Shown: piece after piece, positions 1-9,900 of the stretch
Position numbering within the stretch: the stretch's first letter is position 1
Layout of the letters: every line of letters begins with the position of its first letter
Assembly (NCBI RefSeq): GCF_000315625.1
Contig: NW_005434624.1
Coordinates: 389,100 to 453,099, forward strand
Length of the DNA: 64,000 nt
From: Guillardia theta CCMP2712
Lineage: Eukaryota > Cryptophyceae > Pyrenomonadales > Geminigeraceae
Direction of reading: 5' to 3'
Program-made: the position numbers and the translations under genes
Notes under the pieces: generated by a model
Told to the model about the DNA's origin: nothing
The model's database searches: none
The model's input: the letters and a program-made list of their open reading frames with translations, nothing else

Positions 1-44
1 CCTCCCTCCCTCCCTCCCTCCCTCCCTCCCTCCCTCCCTCCTCT
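1..44. repeat. (CCTC)n microsatellite at window edge
   Basis: About eleven tandem copies of a CCTC tetranucleotide open the window. It lies just downstream of the minus-strand gene ending at 86, so it is either 3' flank or a pyrimidine-rich intron if that gene continues outside the window. Confidence 0.95.
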
Positions 45-85
45 AAATTTTCTGTCTCCTCATCAGCATTCTCCCCTGCATATTT

Positions 86-1920
86 CTATTCCTCCCCATC
101 CTCACCGTTGGCTCGCAGGCCGTCGAACTCCCACAGAAGATACTCGATGCCTCGGAGCAGCAGAGCGATGTTCTCTGATCCAGCAAGTGAGGGCAGGAGA
201 AAATGGGGAGGAGAGTGAGGGGAGAGGAGGAGGAAAGTTGGGAGAGGAGGGAAGAGGGAAGAAGTAGGAGGTAGGAGGTAGTGGTGGCAATGGAAGGAGA
301 ACAGCTGTAGGGGCATTCGAACAAAGCAGCTGAGCACTCACGATGAATGGGTGATCTTGAACAAGTTTTGTCACGTGGGAATCTGGAAGCGACAACGATG
401 TCAGAACAAAACGACAAGAACGACAAGAAGACAAAACATCAACAGAACCAGAGAAACAAAATTCACCACAGCGATGGGAAGCAAGGAAACAAGGAAAAAT
501 GGGAAAAGACCAAGATCACAAGAACGAGGGTGCACAATAGCACGGCAGGTAAATAACCAGCATCGTCCAGACTTGGCAAGAAGTTGAGGAAGAGACTCAC
601 GCTTTGGCAGAGAGCGCAAAGATCTCGGCTGATCGGCTTCTGACGAGACTGTCGGGGCAGGCCAGGAGGGACGCAGTGGCTGTCTGGACGTGGGAGAAGT
701 GAGGACGCAGCATGGCGGGATGCTCCTGGAGGTTGTCCTCCAAGACGTCCAGGCACGCCAGCAGCACGTCCTTGTGGCCCTTGGACAGCTCGGTACTGTT
801 GGTTGCCTAGCAAGAAGTGAGCTGAGCGATCAATCGCGATCATGCAAATGAAGAAAGTTGGAAGAGGAAGTGGCAGGAGGAAGTTGGAGAAGGAGAAGAA
901 GGATGAGGAGGATGAGGAGAACGGAGGAGGAGGACAGAGAAGGAGGCAGAGAAGGATGGAGAAAAGAGGAGAGAGGAGAGAGGAGAGAGGAGAGAGGAAC
1001 ATGGAAGCAGAAAAAGGCACGGAAAGGGTCGAGAACACAACCATCACCATAGCAATCAGCGTCTTCATCATGTCCGGTATCAACCTTCCAAACAGCTGGA
1101 CACCCTCCGAGGTCCCTCCCTCCCCTCCTTTTAGCTCCCACAGCTTCCCATGCATGGCTGAAGTGTCTCCATCACCCTCATCTTGACAGTCAACACAACC
1201 CGCTCACCGTGCAGGCTCCTGATGCTCACAGCACACAGAGAAGTTTGTTGGAGGTCGCGGACGAAGGACAGCAGAACACCAACGACTGAGGACTAGGGAT
1301 CTTTGGGTCAGCTGAGGACTGACAAGAGCTCTAGAGTTCTTGCAAGAGCTCTAGAGTTCTTGCAGCTTCCACCTGATATTTCTTCACTTGCTGGGCCGAG
1401 CAGCATGATACAAGTTTCTCCAGCAGAACCTGCGCCAGAGGGTCATGCCAACGGACTTGCGGGGAGAGCCAATCTCTCACCACGGCAAGGACCTTGGCGC
1501 TGCCTTCTGACTTCTTCACCTGCTCACTGACATCCTTCACAATCTCTAGCACCTGGACGATGCGGGTCAGACTCGAGGAAGCAAGGGAAGACACGAGATA
1601 CCTGAGCGTCAAGGTCCAGCGAATCGCATTCAAAGATTGGTTGTTGCTCGCTGAGCAAGGACAGGACCTCTGCAAAATTCCTGTGACATGACGATACGGT
1701 GAGATTGTTTTGTCGATCGTCACAAACACATTCACATTCATCCCACAACGATCCCTTTGCAACATCCCTTTCCTCATGAAACCCTCTGCCTTCCCTCCTC
1801 CCATCCCCTGCCTTCTGTCTCTCTCCTAGCACTATCTTTCCCCCTCTCCCTCTCCCTCTCTTCCTCCTCTTACTGGCTCTTGACGAGAATCGACGCCGCC
1901 GCCACTGTCCTCGCTGCCAT
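86..1920 (-). CDS. HEAT-type helical repeat protein, possibly importin-beta family
   Basis: Eight exons join in phase with GT-AG introns: 1920-1874, 1680-1602, 1552-1373, 1292-1208, 1157-1048, 806-601, 382-342 and 174-86. The start is ATG at 1920 (MAARTVAAAS). Translation gives amphipathic helical stretches typical of HEAT/ARM solenoids, e.g. AEVLSLLSEQQP, VLLSFVRDLQQ and the segment LLACLDVLEDNLQEHP followed by LRPHF, which resembles the helix pairs of importin-beta/importin-5. If it is a karyopherin it would carry cargo through nuclear pores, but this is a weak family guess from short segments. The last exon either ends at the TAG at 86-88 or splices at GCCAACG|gtgagg and continues outside the window, so the 3' end is uncertain. 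It is much shorter than a full importin (about 280 residues here), which favours a partial gene. Confidence 0.62.
1322..1364. repeat. 20-bp tandem duplication containing a palindrome
   Basis: Two adjacent copies of a 20-bp unit (AGAGCTCTAGAGTTCTT core) at 1322-1341 and 1342-1361. The unit contains the self-complementary AGAGCTCT and CTCTAGAG. It lies inside the predicted intron 1293-1372 of the HEAT-type gene. Confidence 0.85.
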
Positions 1921-1934
1921 TTCAGCACATCTCA

Positions 1935-2480
1935 CGTGCGGCCGCTTCTAGTACTGTTCAGTGACGGGGATGAGGCCCGGTATCATGGCGTGACCGTCCG
2001 ATCGGGCCCGGCGAGGCGGCCGGCCCGGGCGGCCCGGAGCCTGGCCTGCTGAGTCACTGCCAAGTCACTCGGAGCGGCACTGTACGGTAACTTTAGTGGG
2101 GAGGATGATCCATCATTGAAACTTGAAAGGCTCCGAGGCAGCGGCGCGGCCGCCGCGCTCATGCTCCAGTCCGATCACTGGGGCCGGGGGGACTCACACG
2201 GTCCGAGGCAGTGTCCAAGTCGAGTCCCGGCGAGTCCCGCTCCTGCCGCTGTGCTCCGGCCCCCGGCTCGCAGCCGCGAGGCTGTTCTTGCTGAAGACCA
2301 GCGGCTTGAGTAACGGTAAAACTACTTCAGTGTCGGACCGTGGACTGACCAACCTTTAGCGTCCGGCGGACCCGGGACTCAGTCTCCGTTCGGCCCGGGG
2401 ATGGCTGAGCCGCCGGGCCGCCGGGCCCGGGGCCCGGGCCGGCCGCCGCGGGCCGGGCGGTCGCAAGGTGATGGTCATCC
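1935..2480. other. GC-rich, CpG-rich intergenic island
   Basis: Intergenic stretch dense in CCGG, GGCCCGG, CGGTAC-like and GTCACTG motifs, compositionally unlike the flanking exons. It contains motifs seen again in the islands near 17.5, 42.9 and 48.5 kb (TACGGTA, GAGTCCCGG, GGCCCGGGCC). No convincing ORF. It sits between a gene starting leftward at 1920 and genes reading rightward from 2550, so a shared promoter region is possible but not shown. Confidence 0.6.
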
Positions 2481-2549
2481 CTCGTTCTCATCCCTCGTTC
2501 TCGTTACGGTTGCACCCCATATCGATGCTGGGCAGCGTCCGCTCTCCCC

Positions 2550-2847
2550 ATGGCTCCTGCAGCACCACCACCACCACCAGCAGCAGCAGCACCACCACCA
2601 CCACCACCAGCAGCAGCAGCAGCAATCTATCTTATACGCTCACGTCCCTTTATCCTCTTAGCTGCCTTCTGTCTTGCTTCTGCCTTCTTGCTTGCATGGA
2701 TCCTATCCCCTTACTCCTACGCCTCTTCATATGCAATGCTGTGTACCAGAGGGCATGTGAGAGTAAGATGGATGACTTTACCTCTACAAGATCATGTGTC
2801 CATGTTTGGAGTTGACTACTTCACATGTGTGATGAGATGTATGTCAG
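2550..2847 (+). CDS. Possible N-terminal exon with Pro/Ala tract and membrane anchor
   Basis: ATG at 2550 opens a frame with a Pro/Ala-rich tract encoded by CAC/CAG-type trinucleotide repeats. It is followed by a strongly hydrophobic segment (RPFILLAAFCLASAFLLAW) that looks like a signal anchor or transmembrane helix. A donor (TGTCAG|gtgctt) occurs at 2848. I could not find a phase-consistent junction to the membrane-protein frame that starts at 2911, so whether this is the 5' exon of that gene, a separate small gene or untranslated leader is open. Confidence 0.3.
2562..2625. repeat. CAC/CAG trinucleotide repeat
   Basis: Alternating blocks of CAC and CAG triplets. It reads as His/Gln, Pro/Ala or Thr/Ser depending on frame, and all three forward frames are open across it. 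Confidence 0.9.
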
Positions 2848-2910
2848 GTGCTTCAGTGGCTCAAGCGCCATGTCCCCATGGTCCTAGTCTGAAGGTCTGG
2901 TCCTTTGAAG

Positions 2911-3657
2911 ATGATCTACAAGTCGTTCGGCTCACTTCCCGCATATGGCGAGTCGTCCATTGCCCTGCTGTCGAATGTTCATGCGATGAAGCTGCGAGGA
3001 GGAAACTCGACGAGCAGCTCGCTGAGGGCAGAGGCTATCACCTTCTTCACCTCCGAGAGGACTCCTGCTGCCCTCGTTGCCGGCATGGCGCTCTCCATGC
3101 TTTTCTCCATGCCCCTCAAGCAAGACGAGGGTCACCTGCGAAGCTTTGCGAAGCGCGTCTACGTGGCTCTGAGCTGCTCCTCCTTGTGCCACGAGATGGT
3201 CTCGGTCTTCGCTAGCTCGCTGGCTATCGTGCAGATTCTCAAGGAGAGGAGAGACTTCGCCGCTGATTGCCCCATGACGATGATGATGCAGGAGTACCCC
3301 CTCTACTTCCTCGCTGTCCGCACGCACTTCATCTCCGGGCTGCTCTGCTTTGTTGGGTCGATCGCCGTGAGGATGTGGATCGAGTACTCGACAGGGTGCA
3401 ACAAGTTTGCGAAGGCGATGACGTACCTGCTGGGATCAACCATGGTGTTCATGCTCAGCCTCTTCAACACCTCTCTCCTCTGCTCTGAGTCCCTCGGAAG
3501 CATGTGGGTCAAGTACGCGACGGCGATGGTGAGAGCCACCAAGCACAGAGTGGGTCCGAACATCTTCCTCGCGGTCCTGCTGGGCGTCATGTGTCTCAAG
3601 GAGATGGCCGCGTGCATGGGACTTGCAGGAAGGCAGATGTGGCAGGAGGGAACTTGA
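2911..3657 (+). CDS. Multipass membrane protein, unknown family
   Basis: An open frame from ATG 2911 (MIYKSFGSLPAYGE; a second ATG at 2986 gives MKLRGGNS) to TGA at 3657, about 248 residues. It has four likely membrane segments: ALVAGMALSMLFSMPL, ALSCSSLCHEMVSVFASSL, ISGLLCFVGSIAVRMW and YLLGSTMVFMLSLFNTSLL. Between the second and third lies a short Met-rich loop (CPMTMMMQEYP). I do not recognise the family. Codon use is GC-biased at third positions, like the neighbouring genes. The N-terminus is uncertain because a hydrophobic upstream exon may be joined to it. The LRGG near the second Met is seen in some algal targeting peptides, but that is only a hint. Confidence 0.6.
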   Translation: MIYKSFGSLPAYGESSIALLSNVHAMKLRGGNSTSSSLRAEAITFFTSERTPAALVAGMALSMLFSMPLKQDEGHLRSFAKRVYVALSCSSLCHEMVSVFASSLAIVQILKERRDFAADCPMTMMMQEYPLYFLAVRTHFISGLLCFVGSIAVRMWIEYSTGCNKFAKAMTYLLGSTMVFMLSLFNTSLLCSESLGSMWVKYATAMVRATKHRVGPNIFLAVLLGVMCLKEMAACMGLAGRQMWQEGT

Positions 3658-3742
3658 GCTGAGATACGCGAGGAGGAGGGAGAGGGATGAGATACGCGAG
3701 GAGGAGGGAGAGGGATGAGATACGCGAGGAGGAGGGAGAGGG
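3658..3742. repeat. 27-bp tandem repeat, about three copies
   Basis: Three near-perfect copies of a unit beginning GAGATACGCGAGGAGGAG directly downstream of the stop codon at 3657, in the 3' flank of the membrane-protein gene. Confidence 0.9.
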
Positions 3743-3910
3743 AGGAGAGAAAGAGGAGAGATCTCTGCGTTTTTCTTGCTCCAAGAAGGAGGGGGAATTA
3801 TTGTTTGGACGTGAGATGAAAGGCCAATGATGGCGCGCACTCGACTTCAATGCAAGAATGGTACTTAATATCATCGACTCAACCACATCAGTGAGACAGT
3901 ACCTGGAAGA

Positions 3911-6900
3911 TTAAAATCCGAAGATTGTCAGGAAGGTCGCGTAATCGCATTCTTCCATGTTCTCCCCGAGTTTCTCTCTGAGGGAAGTCTCCAGCTCCTC
4001 CTCGCTCTTCGCTGCCCCCAATTGCCTCAGGATCTTCACCACCTTTCTCATGCTCACGCGCCCTTCAAAGTGATCAGCCGCAGACCAGCACGGCGAGCTT
4101 GAGCTCACCTGTGCCTTGCACGTCAGCCTTCCTGTAGATCTGAAGCAGATCAGCCCGAGACTTCTCGTTGGCGAGGATGCCAAGGGAGGAGCGGACAGGA
4201 AACTCGCGCTCGAGGATGACCTCGACGAACTCGGAGGACGTCGGCTGAGCTTTCTTCAGCACCAGCCTCACCTTGGAGCCCTGCCAAGCACCCGTCAGGT
4301 CCAGCAAGCCTCCAGCAGGACAAGCACGTTCGGTCCGGCGATGAGAGTGCGGATTTTCGAAGAGGAGAGCTTGGAAACATCTCTCTGGTCCACCGCTACC
4401 AGGATGTCTCCCGGCTCTATGCAGCCGCTCCTATCCGCGGGCCCCGAGGGCACTAGACTGATCACCCGATGCGGGGGGTCGTCCTGGATGCGCATGCCGA
4501 CTCCAGCGATGTCCTTCTTCGGTGGAGCACGAGCTATGTCAGCACCTGCTTGCTCGTCTTGCTGCGGCTCCTCCCTGAAAATTCTTGGAAGCATAGGATA
4601 CGGCATACTTGGACGAACATCTCTTGCTGCAGCTGGTTGACTTCGTCAGAGATGAGATGTGATGAGGCAGCAAGGTAACAACAAAGGAAGTGAGATGGTA
4701 TGGTCCTTCATGATATGATATGGTATGGCATGGCATGGCATGGCATGGCATGGCATGGCATGGCATGGCATGGCATGGTACAATATGATGATTTGACAGT
4801 GTCAAGATGAAATGAGGATGAGATGAGTAACGTGCAAGACGCAGAGAAAGCAGAGGGGTTTTTGTACCTGCATCTTCCCCAGTGTCGCTGAAGGTAGCAA
4901 CGGGAGCAACAGGAGCAACGGGAGCAAAGAGATCTTTTGGCATCTGCCGGAGCTCGCCAGCGTCCCCTCGGGTCAGGCGCTTCCACCGAGAGAAGGCGCT
5001 GCGAGGCGACAAGTGAGACAAGAAGGAGGAAGGGTCTCCCAGCCATGGGTCCTCTGAGACAATGCCGAGCCTGTCTGCGCTCCTGTCCTCCGGAGAGATG
5101 ATGGGAACATCCTTCCACATCAACCGATCTGCGCGGTTGAGAGGAGAGGTCCCAGCGGAGTTCGGGGACTGCGAGGCTGATGTCGATCTCATCGAGCTGT
5201 CGATCCCTATGGAGATCTGCGGGTGAGGAGGAAGGGTCAGTGACGGAAGTCAAGACGGATCGGGCTCACCTGCTTCTTCAAGTTGATCTCTCTCTCCCAC
5301 TGTTGCGCGATGGTGCTGGCCGACTCTCTCAGATCTCGTTGGCGCACTGACTTGACTCGCCACTCGTTCACGAAGCGACTGAGCAGCCACCGCTCAACGT
5401 CCTTGCATTGGAACCAGACCTTGTTCGTCGTGTCTTGATATTCCTCCACCCAGTTCCCGAAGGTGATCATTAGGAGAGCATTGGCGGCTCTGCGTTGCAG
5501 GACTCTGACGCCTAAGCTCCGGAACAAAGACTTCTTGAACAAGCAGTTGATGATGAGGAAGTCAAAGCAGAACGCCAGCATCTGCCTTGTCAATTTTGTT
5601 CTTGCGTCTAAACTCTGCAGCCGCCTACGCTGCCAGGTAAAAACTCTCCAGCCCATGAGAGCATTGTGGAGGGTCTTGCTCCTCAAGGTTTTTGCTAAGA
5701 TGACCAGAGATTGCCAGAGCAGCAGAGAGTTCTTGACGGTCTCACGGTCCCAGTGCCATTCAATCCTGCGAAACGAAACGTTGAGCATCTTCTCGATGCA
5801 CTCCACCCGGCGAGAGTGAAGTACGAAGACCCGCCAGGAGTGGACGTATCTGACCGCAAGGAACCTGTCCAGCCGTCCTAGGAATGCTGTTCCCATCTTG
5901 GTCATGAACGAGGCCTCGTCTTTGGCTCCCACCGCCATCTTCCAATGTAACACATTGTTCTTGAGAGATCTCCTGTAGTCCAACATCCTTGATTCTTGCT
6001 TTCTCCTCCTCCTCTTCACTGCATTGCACCATCCCGCCATTCCCATGCTGAGATCCAACAGCTTCCAACGGAGAACGACCTTCCTTCCTCTCCTCCGCAG
6101 CTCCTGCAAACGCTCCGCATGACATTGCCATCCCTCAAAGCTCCTCACTAGTCCGAGCTTCATCCATCTGCTGACGACTTTGACCCCGATGGCCGCGTGC
6201 GCCTTGCTCCTGGACCACAAGGACTGCCAACTTCGCCACGCAGAAGCGCAGAGCATGAGGTTCCAAGATCGCAGTGCACGGATGACTTTCTTTCGTCCGG
6301 CCCTGCGGGAGCCGAGGTAAAGCATCCACAGCTTGAAATACGATCTCGTGCTGAAGCTGCTCCAGCGAAGAAACACTTTCGCCCCCTGCAGGCCGTAGAA
6401 TTCCTCCGACCGGTACTTCCATACCCATAAGCCGAACATCCTCCGTAACGTGGAGGTAGATGCACGTCCAGTGAGCTTGCTCATGGCAGAACTGACGAGC
6501 TTCATGGTGCATGTGTGCAGATGAAGTTGATGATAGCATGTCCTCAACAGGTTCCTCTGAAAAGTCCTGTTTACCTTTGACAGAGATGAAACAAAACTTT
6601 TGGCATCGTTGCGAAAGATTACCCACGATTCCCAGGCAAGTAAAATGAGATCGTTCAACCAACGGAGAACGACCTTCCTTCCTCTCCTCCGCAGCTCCTG
6701 CAAACGCTCCGCATGACATTGCCATCCCTCAAAGCTCCTCACTAGTCCGAGCTTCATCCATCTGCTGACGACTTTGACCCCGATGGCCGCGTGCGCCTTG
6801 CTCCTGGACCACAAGGACTGCCAACCGCCATACGACAGCAACAACAATTGACGCTCCCGCTCATGCGCCTTCTTGCAAACTGAAAGACGGGATGACCGAT

Positions 6901-9900
6901 ACGAGGAAACAAAATAAGTCCAGCGAACAAACGAGCTCCTCATTGAAGAAAAGCATTGAACGATAGCTCGTCTGACCAAGACAAGCAGAAAGCGTTTGTG
7001 CCAAAAAAACGATTCGGAAAAAAGAGCGAACCAACCAGAAAGATCTAAGTACATCCATCGCCGTATGATCTTCTCCGACACCCCCCGTAGCCTCCGCTGT
7101 CTCGTTGCGTGCTCCCGCCAGCCCGCCAGCCCTCGACCCTGGTCCAGCTGCCGCCACCGCCGGACTATCTTCTCCCCGCTCGTCCGCATGTCGTGTAGCT
7201 CGATGGTCCGCTCCTTGAGCGCCGTGAAGGCCTCCCCGACCTTGAGATGCTGCCACCGTCCGATCACTGCCTGCCCTACTCGCCGCAGCCGCTCTGACTC
7301 CCTCGCGTGCTCGATCCACCGCGCCAGCGCCGCCCATGCCCCTGCCTGCTGCCATCGCCGTATGATCTTCTCCGACACCTCCCGTAGCCTCCGCTGCCTC
7401 GTTGCGTGCTCCCGCCAGCCCGCCAGCCCTCGACCCTGGTCCAGCTGCCGCCACCGCCGGACTATCTTCTCCCCGCTCGTCCGCATGTCGTGTAGCTCGA
7501 TGGTCCGCTCCTTGAGCGCCGTGAAGGCCTCCCCGAGTCTCAGGTTACTCCATCGCTGTATCGCCTTTCTCCCTCCCCGCCGCAGCCGCTTCGTCTCCTC
7601 GGTCCGCTCTCTCCACCCGGCAAAGCCCGCTGCTGTCTCCTTGTGCACCCACTGTAGCACGACCTTGGCTCCCATCGCCTTGAGCCTCCTCGACTCCCTT
7701 GTGTATGCCTCCCACCGCGCCAAGGCTCGTCCCGCCCTCCCGTACCGAAGCTTCCCTACTACCCGCTGCTTCCGTCCTCTCTCAGCGCTCTCCTTCTTTG
7801 CGCAATGCCTCCACTGGCTCATAGCCTTCCAAGCCACCCCTTCGCGCCAGCGCCCCATCGCCTTCCCTAGCTTCCCTCCCAAGCTGATCATCGCCCGTGT
7901 CCGCTCGTGCCAGTGTACCAGCGCCCGCTGCCCAAGCCTCCGCTCCCTCCCGTCCACAGCTCGGCTCACAGCCCGCCACTGTCTCTCCTTATCCACACAC
8001 GACTCAACCCTCTCCCTGGTCTCTGACGTCTTCCCCAGCCACGTCGAGAAAGACTCCCATGCTCCTAGACGCTGCATACGGCACACGATCGACGCTTGGA
8101 GCCGCGTATGTCGCTTCTGACCCTCTACCCACGACATCCACCGTGCCAGCGCCGCCCATGCCCCTGCCTGCTGCCATCGCCGTATGATCTTCTCCGACAC
8201 CTCCCGTAGCCTCCGCTGTCTCGTTGGGTGCTCCCGCCAGCCCGCCAGCCCTCGACCCTGGTCCAGCTGCCGCCACCGCCGGACTATCTTCTCCCCGCTC
8301 GTCCGCATGTCGTGTAGCTCGATGGTCCGCTCCTTGAGCGCCGTGAAGGCCTCCCCGAGTCTCAGGTTACTCCATCGCTGTATCGCCTTTCTCCCGCCCC
8401 GCCGCAGCCGCTTCGTCTCCTCGGTCCGCTCTCTCCACCCGGCAAAGCCCGCTGCTGTCTCCTTGTGCACCCACTGTAGCACGACCTTGGCTCCCATCGC
8501 CTTGAGCCTCCTCGACTCCCTTGTGTATGCCTCCCACCGCGCCAAGGCTCGTCCCGCCCTCCCGTACCGAAGCTTCCCTACTACCCGCTGCTTCCGTCCT
8601 CTCTCAGCGCTCTCCTTCTTTGCGCAATGCCTCCACTGGCTCATAGCCTTCCAAGCCACCCCTTCGCGCCAGCGCCCCATCGCCTTCCCTAGCTTCCCTC
8701 CCAAGCTGATCATCGCCCGTGTCCGCTCGTGCCAGTGTACCAGCGCCCGCTGCCCAAGCCTCCGCTCCCTCCCGTCCACAGCTCGGCTCACAGCCCGCCA
8801 CTGTCTCTCCTTATCCACACACGACTCAACCCTCTCCCTGGTCTCTGACGTCTTCCCCAGCCACGTCGAGAAAGACTCCCATGCTCCTAGACGCTGCATA
8901 CGGCACACGATCGACGCTTGGAGCCGCGTATGTCGCTTCTGACCCTCTACCCACGACATCCACCGCGCCAGCGCCGCCCATGCCCCTGCCTGCTGCCATC
9001 GCCGTATGATCTTCTCCGACACCTCCCGTAGCCTCCGCTGTCTCGTTGCGTGCTCCCGCCAGCCCGCCAGCCCTCGACCCTGGTCCAGCTGCCGCCACCG
9101 CCGGACTATCTTCTCCCCGCTCGTCCGCATGTCGTGTAGCTCGATGGTCCGCTCCTTGAGCGCCGTGAAGGCCTCCCCGACCTTGAGATGCTGCCACCGT
9201 CCGATCACTGCCTGCCCTACTCGCCGCAGCCGCTCTGACTCCCTTGCGTGCTCGATCCACCGCGCCAGCGCCGCCCATGCCCCTGCCTGCTGCCATCGCC
9301 GTATGATCTTCTCCGACACCTCCCGTAGCCTCCGCTGTCTCGTTGCGTGCTCCCGCCAGCCCGCCAGCGCAGGCCCCGTGACGTGACAGCTGCCGCCACC
9401 GCCGGACTATCTTCTCCCCGCTCGTCCGCATGTCGTGTAGCTCGATGGTCCGCTCCTTGAGCGCCGTGAAGGCCTCCCCGACCTTGAGATGCTGCCACCG
9501 TCCGATCACTGCCTGCCCTACTCGCCGCAGCCGCTCTGACTCCCTTGCGTGCTCGATCCACCGCGCCAGCGCCGCCCATGCCCCTGCCTGCTGCCATCGC
9601 CGTATGATCTTCTCCGACACCTCCCGTAGCCTCCGCTGTCTCGTTGCGTGCTCCCGCCAGCCCGCCAGCCCTCGACCCTGGTCCAGCTGCCGCCACCGCC
9701 GGACTATCTTCTCCCCGCTCGTCCGCATGTCGTGTAGCTCGATGGTCCGCTCCTTGAGCGCCGTGAAGGCCTCCCCGAGTCTCAGGTTACTCCATCGCTG
9801 TATCGCCTTTCTCCCTCCCCGCCGCAGCCGCTTCGTCTCCTCGGTCCGCTCTCTCCACCCGGCAAAGCCCGCTGCTGTCTCCTTGTGCACCCACTGTAGC

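Noticed and set aside
1-44. Telomeric repeat
   Set aside because: CCTC tetranucleotides do not match common telomere units (CCCTAA or CCCTAAA types), and similar tracts occur in introns throughout the window.
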